A stretch of DNA of 42,413 nucleotides from Bacteroidales bacterium UBA4243 (GTDB taxonomy: Bacteria > Bacteroidota > Bacteroidia > Bacteroidales > F082), in NCBI GenBank assembly GCA_002396205.1, contig DGXB01000096.1:1-42413 (forward strand), in the 5' to 3' direction. Under the pieces are notes generated by a model, which saw only the letters and a program-made list of their open reading frames with translations, did no database searches and had not been told where the DNA came from. How positions within the stretch are numbered: the stretch's first letter is position 1; each line of letters begins with the position of its first letter. Below, piece by piece: positions 24,562 through 31,878 of this stretch. The translations under genes and the position numbers were made by a program.

Positions 24562-26382
24562 CTAAAACCTCCCCTCCAACTCGTCCACACTTATAATAAC
24601 ATAGGTCTTCTTCCCATTGGGTGCCACCTCCGCCACATTGCAGGCAAAAAGCTGGTCCACAAGGTTTTGCATCTCCATCTCATCAAGTTTCGTCAGCGGT
24701 TTGGTGGAGAGCTGCACCGCCATGGTCTTGGCAAGACTCAACTTTCTGTCTAACTGCAAATCGGTGCGGTTTATTTTGCCATTGTCCAAAATCTTCTCCA
24801 AAAGTGCCACGGCGTCGCATCCCGCCGCATCGGAGGGCGTGCCATTGATCATAAAGGTGGTGGGATTGGCCTGTTCGAGTACAAACCCTAAGTTCTCCAA
24901 TTCGGGCATCATCTCCTTCAGCAGCGAGGCATCGTTGGCGTTGAGCGTCAAGGCCTGCGGGAAAAGCTCTTGCTGCGAGAGGCCGCTGTGGTTCTCCAAC
25001 TCTTTCAGGTATTTCTCGAACAGCACCCGCATGTGGGCCAAATGCTGGTCGACGACCAACAGGCCTGACTTCACCGTAGTGACTATATACGACTGGTTCA
25101 CTTGAAGATACCGGCTATTCGACTTGGATTCCTCGTGCGTTTCCGAACTCTGGGCGGGCTGGTCGGTGCGTTCGCCATAAAGCAAGCGCCAGTCGCCCGA
25201 CGGTGCATTTCGCTGAGGCTGATAAGTGCCTTCCCAATGCGACTCGTGCGGGGTCTTCTCCTTGCTGCTGAAAGGGTTGAAGTTGGGGTCGAGTGGGATA
25301 TTGGGGATAGCCAATGGCGACGTTATGCCCATCGCGGCGCTGAAGTCGTTGTTAAGCTCCGACGACTCGTCGAAGTCAATCATCGGCGAGAGGTTGTGCT
25401 GGCCGATGGCCTTGCGCACGGCGGCATGAAGGATGGCATACACCAACTTGACATCCAAGAAGTTGACCTCTGTCTTGGTCGGATGGATGTTGATGTCAAT
25501 GTCGGCAGGGTCGACCTCGATATTGAGGAAATAGCCAGGGAAACTGTCTTTGGGAATCATCTCCAAATAGGCGTTCTCGATGGCATGATGGAGATAGGCG
25601 TGCTTGATAAAGCGCTTGTTCACAAAGAAATACTGCTCGCCTCGCGTCTTTCGGGCATATTCCGCCTTGACGATATAGCCATCGATGCTCACGCGGTCGG
25701 CCTCCTGATGGACATGCAGAAGCCGCTCGTCGTAAGCACTCCCAAAGAGTCCCACGATGCGTTGCTTGAGGTTGCCGGGATAAAGATGGTAGACCTCCTT
25801 GCCGTCGCTGGTTAGCGTGAAGCCTATTTCTGGGTTCATCAGCGTTACTCGGGTGAACTCCTCTACGATATGGCGCATCTCGGCTTGGGGCGACTTGAGG
25901 AAGTTGCGCCGTGCCGGGACGTTGAAAAACAGGTTCTTGACCGTGAATGTGGTGCCAGGCTGCATCGGCACCAAGGTCTGCTCCTTGACGATGGAGCCTT
26001 CGTTGACGACCTTCACCCCCACTTCATCCTCGCGGCGGCGCGTCTTCAGCTCCACTTGGGCGACGGCTGCGATGCTCGCTAAGGCCTCGCCACGGAAACC
26101 CATCGTGCGTATGGCGAACAGGTCCTCAGCCTTGCTGATTTTCGACGTGGCATGACGCTCGAAGCACAGCCGTGCATCGGTCTCCGACATGCCGCAGCCG
26201 TTGTCGACCACCATGATCATCGTCTTGCCAGCGTCTTTCACCACCAAGTCGATTTGGGTGGCTCCGGCATCCAACGCGTTTTCCATCAGCTCTTTGACAG
26301 CCGATGCCGGACGTTGTATCACCTCGCCTGCCGCAATTTGGTTGGCAACGCTGTCGGGAAGCAGTTTGATGACGTCCAACAT
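24562..26382 (-). CDS. mutL: DNA mismatch repair protein MutL
   Basis: MutL is the ATPase that couples MutS mismatch recognition to strand removal. The 606 residues show the GHKL motifs: IAAGEV, ENALDAG with catalytic Glu34, DNGCGM, and TMGFRGEAL (93-101), with PTKTEV near 301-306. The C-terminal dimerisation domain carries DQHLAHMRVLFE at 445-456, where endonuclease MutLs have DQHAxxExxxxE; the A and first E are lost. The C-terminal CPHGRP motif is also not seen. It is therefore probably a non-cutting MutL. It starts 3 bp after a small membrane-protein gene and is co-transcribed with it. Confidence 0.96.
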   Translation of the reverse strand: MLDVIKLLPDSVANQIAAGEVIQRPASAVKELMENALDAGATQIDLVVKDAGKTMIMVVDNGCGMSETDARLCFERHATSKISKAEDLFAIRTMGFRGEALASIAAVAQVELKTRRREDEVGVKVVNEGSIVKEQTLVPMQPGTTFTVKNLFFNVPARRNFLKSPQAEMRHIVEEFTRVTLMNPEIGFTLTSDGKEVYHLYPGNLKQRIVGLFGSAYDERLLHVHQEADRVSIDGYIVKAEYARKTRGEQYFFVNKRFIKHAYLHHAIENAYLEMIPKDSFPGYFLNIEVDPADIDINIHPTKTEVNFLDVKLVYAILHAAVRKAIGQHNLSPMIDFDESSELNNDFSAAMGITSPLAIPNIPLDPNFNPFSSKEKTPHESHWEGTYQPQRNAPSGDWRLLYGERTDQPAQSSETHEESKSNSRYLQVNQSYIVTTVKSGLLVVDQHLAHMRVLFEKYLKELENHSGLSQQELFPQALTLNANDASLLKEMMPELENLGFVLEQANPTTFMINGTPSDAAGCDAVALLEKILDNGKINRTDLQLDRKLSLAKTMAVQLSTKPLTKLDEMEMQNLVDQLFACNVAEVAPNGKKTYVIISVDELEGRF

Positions 26383-26385
26383 ACC

Positions 26386-26694
26386 TTATTTTCCCATCAG
26401 TCCACTAACGATGTTGGTCATCAGCGGGGTGCAGAAGATGAAATAGAAAACGAACACCACAAACACGCCCAACACGATGCGGCGGATGAGCTTAGCCCGT
26501 TGTTGTTCCTTGCTTTCCTCCTCGTTGGCCGCGCCCCAGCTCTTGCGCATCTTCAGCCGCAGCAGTTCCTCGTGCGTCAGTTTCGAGTCGAGGCCGGCAG
26601 CGGCCTTTTTCTCCTCCCACTCTTGCTGTTCAGGGTCGAAATAGCGAGGTTTGTAGTTGAATTTCTTTGGGTTATGTCGATAAAAGAATGCCAT
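26386..26694 (-). CDS. Small tail-anchored membrane protein upstream of mutL
   Basis: A 102-residue protein. The first 70 residues are charged and probably cytoplasmic (FFYRHNPKKFNYKPRYFDPE; EEKKAA; NEEESKEQQRAKLIRR). A single hydrophobic helix follows (IVLGVFVVFVFYFIFCTPL), then ten residues to the end. I know no named family. It is the first gene of an operon with mutL (3-bp gap), with a clean -7 box upstream. Whether it takes part in repair is unknown. Confidence 0.8.
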   Translation of the reverse strand: MAFFYRHNPKKFNYKPRYFDPEQQEWEEKKAAAGLDSKLTHEELLRLKMRKSWGAANEEESKEQQRAKLIRRIVLGVFVVFVFYFIFCTPLMTNIVSGLMGK

Positions 26695-26713
26695 AGCGCT
26701 AAATTAATTTTTG

Positions 26714-26721
26714 CAAAGGTA
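26714..26721 (-). promoter_or_regulatory. -7 box of the small membrane protein-mutL operon
   Basis: TACCTTTG on the minus strand matches TAnnTTTG and lies 19 bp before the ATG at 26692-26694. The only stretch between the lipoprotein stop and this operon is 42 bp. Confidence 0.55.
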
Positions 26722-26736
26722 GAAAAATTTCGCGAC

Positions 26737-27108
26737 CTACAAGATATTATAGTCGAACTCTTCCTCGCCCGACGTGTCGAAATCGCCGTCGGTGATGTTT
26801 CGGTCGCATTCCATCGCGCCCCATTTGCCGTTCCATGTGGCCTCAAGCTGGTCGATCATGCCGTCGAGCTGCTCTATTTCGGTGTCGCTCATCTCCGACT
26901 CCTGGCGGTAGTTGTCGACATCCGAACGCAGGCCGAGGATGGCGAAGTTGAGCACTTGCAATTCGTCGCAATCCACCACTTCGTTGATTTTTGTTTCGAT
27001 GGACTTGATCTCTTTCTCCATCGCCTTAAACTGTTTTGAAGGCTGGCTGCCGCAGGCAAAAAGCCCCAACTCCAACGCCAGCACCGCAATGATTGAGAAT
27101 CTGCTCAT
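26737..27108 (-). CDS. Small lipoprotein with coiled-coil, unknown function
   Basis: A 123-residue protein with a short signal peptide and lipobox (SIIAVLALELGLFAC), so Cys18 should be lipidated. The mature part is helical and charged (MEKEIKSIETKINEV, then two more heptad-like stretches), probably a coiled coil, with an acidic end (DTSGEEEFDYNIL). I recognise no domain. The ATG at 27106-27108 is chosen because the longer frame begins with TTG and would precede the signal peptide. It has its own promoter box at 27155, so it is probably monocistronic or read into the mutL operon. Confidence 0.78.
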   Translation of the reverse strand: MSRFSIIAVLALELGLFACGSQPSKQFKAMEKEIKSIETKINEVVDCDELQVLNFAILGLRSDVDNYRQESEMSDTEIEQLDGMIDQLEATWNGKWGAMECDRNITDGDFDTSGEEEFDYNIL

Positions 27109-27154
27109 GGTCGTGTTGTTTTTAGACTCCGTTGAACCCAACGGTTTCGGGCTT

Positions 27155-27162
27155 CAAAGATA
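27155..27162 (-). promoter_or_regulatory. -7 box of the small lipoprotein gene
   Basis: TATCTTTG on the minus strand, with a TTTG about 23 bp upstream, fits the Bacteroidota promoter pattern and lies 46 bp before the ATG. Confidence 0.55.
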
Positions 27163-27383
27163 GGCAAAAATTCCGACACCAAGCCCAAATGGAAAAAGTT
27201 TTTCCGCCCACTGCGTCCTATTAATAAATAAGGTGTAAACAAACGAAAAAAAGCGCAAATGACGTTTTTCAACCCCAACAAAACCAACCCATTATAAGTT
27301 ATAAACAACCTGTGTTGATTTCTTTTTCGGAAAAAAAGGAAATTGTTTTGAATAGAAAGGCTCGAAAATACAAAGGAATCCCT

Positions 27384-27391
27384 TATATTTG
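27384..27391 (+). promoter_or_regulatory. -7 box of the TonB-dependent receptor gene
   Basis: TATATTTG fits TAnnTTTG and lies 84 bp before the ATG at 27476. The leader after it is AT-rich. This excludes the earlier in-frame start at 27389, which would begin inside the box. Confidence 0.55.
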
Positions 27392-27475
27392 CACGGTCTT
27401 ATAGTGTACGTACTGAAAATGAAGTATGACAAAACGAATACAACCAACTCAATTATTAACATTAAATTATTATCT

Positions 27476-30400
27476 ATGAAAAAGTTACTTACTTTTTTCG
27501 TGGCTATGATTGCCTCCATTAGCTTGATGGCCCAAGTGACCACTTCGAGCATGTCGGGTAGGGTGAAAGACGCGCAGGGCACGCTTCCTGGCGCGACAGT
27601 CATCGCTGTCCACACCCCTTCTGGCACCACTTATGGTACCACAACCAACAACGAAGGCCGCTTCACGCTTCAAGGCATGAGGGTCGGTGGTCCTTACACC
27701 GTCGAAGTCCGCTATGTGGGCTACTCACCTTCCAGGTTCGAGAACATCACCCTGAAGCTGGGCGAGACCTATCGCGCCGACTTCCTTCTCGAAAACAAGG
27801 CCGTCGGCCTTGATGAGGTTGTCGTGACGGGCGATGCCCCGAAGCCGACCAGCAGCTCCACCTCCACCGTGCTCAACGCGGAAGAGATTGCCACGCTGCC
27901 CACCATCACCCGCAGCATCACCGATGTCGTCAAGGTGTCGCCTTATGCTAACGGTATGAGCTTTGCAGGTAGCGACGGTCGTTCCACCAACTTCACCGTC
28001 GATGGTGCCAACTTCAACAACAACTTTGGTTTGAGTCCCAACCTCCCCGGTGGCGGCACGCCCATCTCGGTTGACGCCATCGAGGAAGTCCAAGTCGTGG
28101 TTGCTCCTTTCGACGTTCGCCAGTCCAACTTCGTTGGTGGCGGCATCAACGCCATCACCAAGTCGGGCACCAACCAGTTCCACGGTTCGGTCTATACGTA
28201 CTACACCAACCAGACGTTCCGTGGCAACAAGCTGCTGGGTGAAAGCCTCGGCACGCGCCCCGAAGAGAGCCGCTGGACCTACGGCGCCACCGTTGGCGGC
28301 CCTATCGTGAAGGACAAGCTGTTCTTCTTCATCAACGCAGAAAGAACCGAAGAGCCTTCGGAAGTCATCCAATACCGTCCGGATGCCGCATCAGCTGAAC
28401 TCCTCGACAAGATTTACGACAAATTGGTGAACGACTACAATTACGATCCAGGTTCATACAACAACTACCCCGGCGGCAACAACAACCTGAAGCTGTTGGC
28501 CCGTTTGGACTGGAATATCAACGACAACAACAAGTTGATGTTCCGTTTCAACAAGACTGGCAACACCCAATGGTTCACGCCTAACGGCAACTCCTGCGAC
28601 GACAACTTCCGCAACCGTGCCTACAACCGCTCAGGCCCGAACTCGTTCCCGTTCTCGAACAACATGTACTCGCAACGCAATGATGTGATGTCGTTCGCCA
28701 CTGAATTGAACAGCCGTTTCTCGACCCAGGTCAGCAACCAGTTCATCTTCACCTACACTGACATCAACGACCAACGTGGCTCCAACTCAAGCCTCTTCCC
28801 GCACATCGACATCATGAGCGGCGACGAAGACTTCCAAGCCACCGGCAACTACATTCCTTTCACCAGCCTTGGTTATGAACTCTTCAGCTACAACAACGGT
28901 GTGAAGAACAAGGTGTTCAACGCCACCGACAACGTGACCTACTACACCGGCAGCCACAAGATCACCGCTGGTGTGAACTGGGAACGCCAAACCGCCAGCA
29001 ACTCCTACATGCGTAACGGCACGGGTTACTACCGTTTCGCCAGCGTCGATGACTTCCTGACGGGTGCCCGCCCGTTGAGCTTCGCCCTCACCGCAGGCAA
29101 CAACGGCGAGACCAACCCGCGTGGTGAAATCACCTACAACCAATTCGGACTGTACCTCCAAGACGACTGGAACATCACCGAGAACTTCAAGCTGAACTTC
29201 GGTGTTCGCGGCGATGCCATGTTCTTCGACGAATCGCAGCTGATGACCAACAATGCCATCCTTGAGTACAACATGGGCGGCAACGTCGTCAACACCGGCA
29301 AGTGGCCCACCAACCGTGTGCAAGCCTCTCCGCGCATCGGCTTCAACTGGGAGCCTACCGAAGGCCTTACCATCCGTGGCGGTAGCGGCGTGTTCCAAGG
29401 CCGTCTGCCCCTCGTGTTCTTCACCAATATGCCCCAAAACGCCGGCATGATCCAGTCGAGCTGGAACAAGAACGGCTTCAGCGGCAGCATTGCCCACGAC
29501 TCCATCACCGGCTATTATGTCACCTACACCGACGAAACCGCAGCCAACCTTGACGCCCTCGTCCATGACGGCCACATCACCACCGATGTCAACGAAATGA
29601 TCAGCATCCTTGGCCTCAACACCACCGTCACTCCCGAAGACGGCCAGCTCAGTGGCGACATCAACGGTGTCGACCCCAACTTCAGAATGCCCCAAATCTG
29701 GAAGTCGATGATCGGCATCGATTGGGATGTTCCGGTTTCGTTCCCCATGACCCTCACCTTGGAAGGCATGTTCAACAAGACCCTGTGGGGTGTCCGCCTT
29801 GTCGACTGGAACCTCAAGTACGACATGATTGCCAACGCCGGCGACGATGTCCGTTTCAACGGTCCCGACAACCGCGTCAACTACAGACTCCTCGTCGATG
29901 AAGAAGGCAACTCGAACTACACCTATGGTAACCACAGCGCCTACGTCCTGACCAACTCGAAAGAGGGCTACGGCTACATCGTCAACGCCGCCATCGACGT
30001 CACCCCGTTCAAGAACTTCAACCTCCGTGCCGCTTACACGCACACCGAGAGCAAGGAAATCTCCGGCATGCCTGGCAGCGCCGCTTCGTCGGCCTATTCC
30101 GGCCTGTATAGCATCGACGGCCCGACCTTCGTTGGCCTGCAACGCAGCCAATACGTCATTCCCGACAAGGTCACCGCTTCATTGGGTTACATGTTCCCGA
30201 GCCTCTTCGACGGCGATGGCGTCAGAATCAACCTGTTCTACACCGCCTACTCGGCTGATGGCTACAGCTACATCTACTCCAACGACATGAACGGCGACGG
30301 CATTGCCACCGACCTCATGTACATCCCCAACAGCGCCAACGACCTCAAGTGGGTGAGCGAAGAAGACAAGGCCGCCTTCCAAACCTTCATGGACAACGAC

Positions 30401-30775
30401 CCGTATATGAGTACCCACAAGGGACAATATGCCGAGGCTTATGCCGGACGCTCGCCCTGGACGCACCTCCTCGACGCCCGCATCGCCAAGACCTTCAAGA
30501 AGACCATCGGCAAGACCACGCACTGCTTCGAACTCAGCGCCAACGTCAACAACATCCTCAACATGTTCAATTCTTCATGGGGCCTCTACAAGTACACCTG
30601 CTACGGCAGCTACGATGTCGTCAATCCTCTGAAAGTTGAGCGTTTCGAAGACAACACCCCTGTGTTCTCGATGAACAAAGTCAACGGCGAATATCCCACC
30701 CAGACCTATACCAACACCCACATCAAAAGCGACCAATGCTGGTCACTGGTGTTCGGCCTGAAGTATAGCTTCTGA
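27476..30775 (+). CDS. Oar-like TonB-dependent outer-membrane receptor
   Basis: A 1099-residue outer-membrane protein. It begins with a signal peptide (MKKLLTFFVAMIASISLMAQ), then a carboxypeptidase-regulatory-like beta-sandwich (about 20-105, ending DEVVVTGDA), a plug domain (VKVSPYANG, GGGINAITKSGTNQFHGS), and a long beta-barrel ending in an aromatic residue (FGLKYSF) as expected for BAM insertion. The plug and barrel resemble Oar-type receptors rather than SusC, and no SusD partner is adjacent. Oar-like proteins have been linked to export or adhesion as well as uptake; the cargo is unknown. The gene is AT-poor and clearly highly expressed in style (uniform codon use). It stands alone between a promoter and a terminator. 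Confidence 0.9.
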   Translation: MKKLLTFFVAMIASISLMAQVTTSSMSGRVKDAQGTLPGATVIAVHTPSGTTYGTTTNNEGRFTLQGMRVGGPYTVEVRYVGYSPSRFENITLKLGETYRADFLLENKAVGLDEVVVTGDAPKPTSSSTSTVLNAEEIATLPTITRSITDVVKVSPYANGMSFAGSDGRSTNFTVDGANFNNNFGLSPNLPGGGTPISVDAIEEVQVVVAPFDVRQSNFVGGGINAITKSGTNQFHGSVYTYYTNQTFRGNKLLGESLGTRPEESRWTYGATVGGPIVKDKLFFFINAERTEEPSEVIQYRPDAASAELLDKIYDKLVNDYNYDPGSYNNYPGGNNNLKLLARLDWNINDNNKLMFRFNKTGNTQWFTPNGNSCDDNFRNRAYNRSGPNSFPFSNNMYSQRNDVMSFATELNSRFSTQVSNQFIFTYTDINDQRGSNSSLFPHIDIMSGDEDFQATGNYIPFTSLGYELFSYNNGVKNKVFNATDNVTYYTGSHKITAGVNWERQTASNSYMRNGTGYYRFASVDDFLTGARPLSFALTAGNNGETNPRGEITYNQFGLYLQDDWNITENFKLNFGVRGDAMFFDESQLMTNNAILEYNMGGNVVNTGKWPTNRVQASPRIGFNWEPTEGLTIRGGSGVFQGRLPLVFFTNMPQNAGMIQSSWNKNGFSGSIAHDSITGYYVTYTDETAANLDALVHDGHITTDVNEMISILGLNTTVTPEDGQLSGDINGVDPNFRMPQIWKSMIGIDWDVPVSFPMTLTLEGMFNKTLWGVRLVDWNLKYDMIANAGDDVRFNGPDNRVNYRLLVDEEGNSNYTYGNHSAYVLTNSKEGYGYIVNAAIDVTPFKNFNLRAAYTHTESKEISGMPGSAASSAYSGLYSIDGPTFVGLQRSQYVIPDKVTASLGYMFPSLFDGDGVRINLFYTAYSADGYSYIYSNDMNGDGIATDLMYIPNSANDLKWVSEEDKAAFQTFMDNDPYMSTHKGQYAEAYAGRSPWTHLLDARIAKTFKKTIGKTTHCFELSANVNNILNMFNSSWGLYKYTCYGSYDVVNPLKVERFEDNTPVFSMNKVNGEYPTQTYTNTHIKSDQCWSLVFGLKYSF

Positions 30776-30785
30776 TCCTGACATT

Positions 30786-30815
30786 TGTAGAGACGGTGTG
30801 CACACCGTCTCTACA
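30786..30815. repeat. 30-bp perfect palindrome (cassette copy 1)
   Basis: TGTAGAGACGGTGTG followed directly by its exact complement forms a perfect palindrome with no loop, 10 bp after the receptor stop codon. With the terminator at 30825 it forms a 76-bp module (30787-30862) repeated at 31785-31860 with two mismatches. Confidence 0.9.
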
Positions 30816-30824
30816 TAACACGAC

Positions 30825-30859
30825 GAAAAAAGCACCTCGAAGTTCGGGGTGCTTTTTTG
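30825..30859. terminator. Bidirectional Rho-independent terminator (cassette copy 1)
   Basis: A run of A, then GCACCTCGAA and TTCGGGGTGC forming a 10-bp stem (one G-T pair), then six T. It would end the receptor transcript, and by symmetry any transcript from the other side. Confidence 0.85.
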
Positions 30860-30867
30860 TTTATGGG

Positions 30868-30897
30868 TTGGATTTTGGCAAATTATTTGTACCTTTG
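30868..30897 (+). promoter_or_regulatory. Promoter of the Bro-N gene
   Basis: The -7 box TACCTTTG is at 30890-30897, with a TTG at 30868-30870 placed 19 bp upstream as a partial -33 element. The ATG follows 21 bp after the box. It starts directly behind the terminator of cassette copy 1. Confidence 0.55.
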
Positions 30898-30918
30898 TCA
30901 CATCCAAACAACTCCAAC

Positions 30919-31788
30919 ATGACAAAGACGACCGCCATCCAACTTTTTGACGAAAAGCAGATTCGCATCGTTTGGGACGATGAAGAAGAGAAGTATTATT
31001 TTTCCATCGTGGATGTGGTGCAAGCGCTCACCGAGCAGCCCACCCCACGCGGCGCAAGCACCTACTGGGCCGTGCTCAAGAAACGTCTCCGACAAGAAGG
31101 TGCCGACGAACTGCTTACAAATTGTAAGCAATTGAAACTAAAAGCCACAGATGGTAAGATGAGATTAACAGATGTTGCTGACTTAGAGCAACTTATGCGC
31201 ATTATCCAATCCATACCATCGAAAAAGGCAGAGCCACTGAAGCGGTGGTTGGCCGAGGTGGGCAATCAGCGTATCGACCAAATTATCGACCCGGAGTTGT
31301 CGTTCCAAATGGCCGTTGAGGACTATCGTCGCCAAGGCTACAGCGACCGTTGGATCAACGAAAGGATGCGCTCCATCGAAATGCGCAAGGAACTTACCGA
31401 CGAATGGCACCGCTCAGGCATTCATGAGCCGAAGGACTTCGCCATCCTCACCAATGTCCTCACCAAGGCATGGAGCGGCATGACCACTGGCGAATACAAA
31501 CGCTATAAAGGCCTGACTAAACAGAACCTGCGCGACAACATGACCAACATCGAATTGGCACTCAACACCTTGGCTGAGGTGGCCACCACCGAATACTCAC
31601 GTCAGTCGAATCCTAAAACCATGGCCGAGAGCCAACGAATTGCCAAAGAAGGCGGCGACGTTGCCCGCAACGCAAGGCAGACAATGGAGCGACGCCTCGG
31701 TCGCAGTGTCGTAACCCCTGATCGAGCCTCCGACTACATCCTGCCCGCCGAGGATGCTGAAGCTAAGGAATTGCCTTCCAACTCGTAG
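30919..31788 (+). CDS. Bro-N domain protein (phage antirepressor-like)
   Basis: A 289-residue protein. Residues 1-110 resemble the Bro-N domain of phage antirepressors and of the Fic protein at 4563 (IQLFDEKQIRIVWDDEEEKYY, SIVDVVQAL, GASTYWAVLKKRL, ADLEQLMRIIQ, EPLKRWLAEVG). The rest is mostly helical (WINERMRSIEMRKELTDEWH; PKDFAILTNVLTKAWSG; NIELALNTLAEVATTEYSR). Such proteins are thought to bind DNA or regulators, but their role in the chromosome is unclear. The start was set by the -7 box, which lies inside the longer open frame. The TAG stop lies inside the palindrome of cassette copy 2, so the C-terminus may have been created or trimmed when that repeat arrived. Confidence 0.85.
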   Translation: MTKTTAIQLFDEKQIRIVWDDEEEKYYFSIVDVVQALTEQPTPRGASTYWAVLKKRLRQEGADELLTNCKQLKLKATDGKMRLTDVADLEQLMRIIQSIPSKKAEPLKRWLAEVGNQRIDQIIDPELSFQMAVEDYRRQGYSDRWINERMRSIEMRKELTDEWHRSGIHEPKDFAILTNVLTKAWSGMTTGEYKRYKGLTKQNLRDNMTNIELALNTLAEVATTEYSRQSNPKTMAESQRIAKEGGDVARNARQTMERRLGRSVVTPDRASDYILPAEDAEAKELPSNS

Positions 31789-31812
31789 AGACGGTGTGCA
31801 CACCGTCTCTAC
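31785..31812. repeat. 28-bp perfect palindrome (cassette copy 2)
   Basis: The same GTAGAGACGGTGTG palindrome as at 30786. Its first bases supply the stop codon (TAG, 31786-31788) of the Bro-N gene. Confidence 0.9.
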
Positions 31813-31822
31813 ATAACACGAC

Positions 31823-31857
31823 AAAAAAAGCACCTCGAACTTCGGGGTGCTTTTTTG
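31823..31857. terminator. Bidirectional Rho-independent terminator (cassette copy 2)
   Basis: Near-identical to the terminator at 30825, with the same 10-bp stem flanked by an A-run and a T-run. Here it separates the convergent Bro-N and DUF349 genes, so its two-way design is used on both strands. Confidence 0.88.
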
Positions 31858-31878
31858 TTGACGTCTGTTGCTTTCGGA

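Noticed and set aside
28787..30151. 454-residue minus-strand ORF
   Set aside because: It is antisense to the TonB-dependent receptor, where codon use and domain motifs are clear.
27476..30775. SusC of a polysaccharide utilisation locus
   Set aside because: No SusD, glycosidase or regulator is adjacent, and the plug resembles Oar-type receptors.
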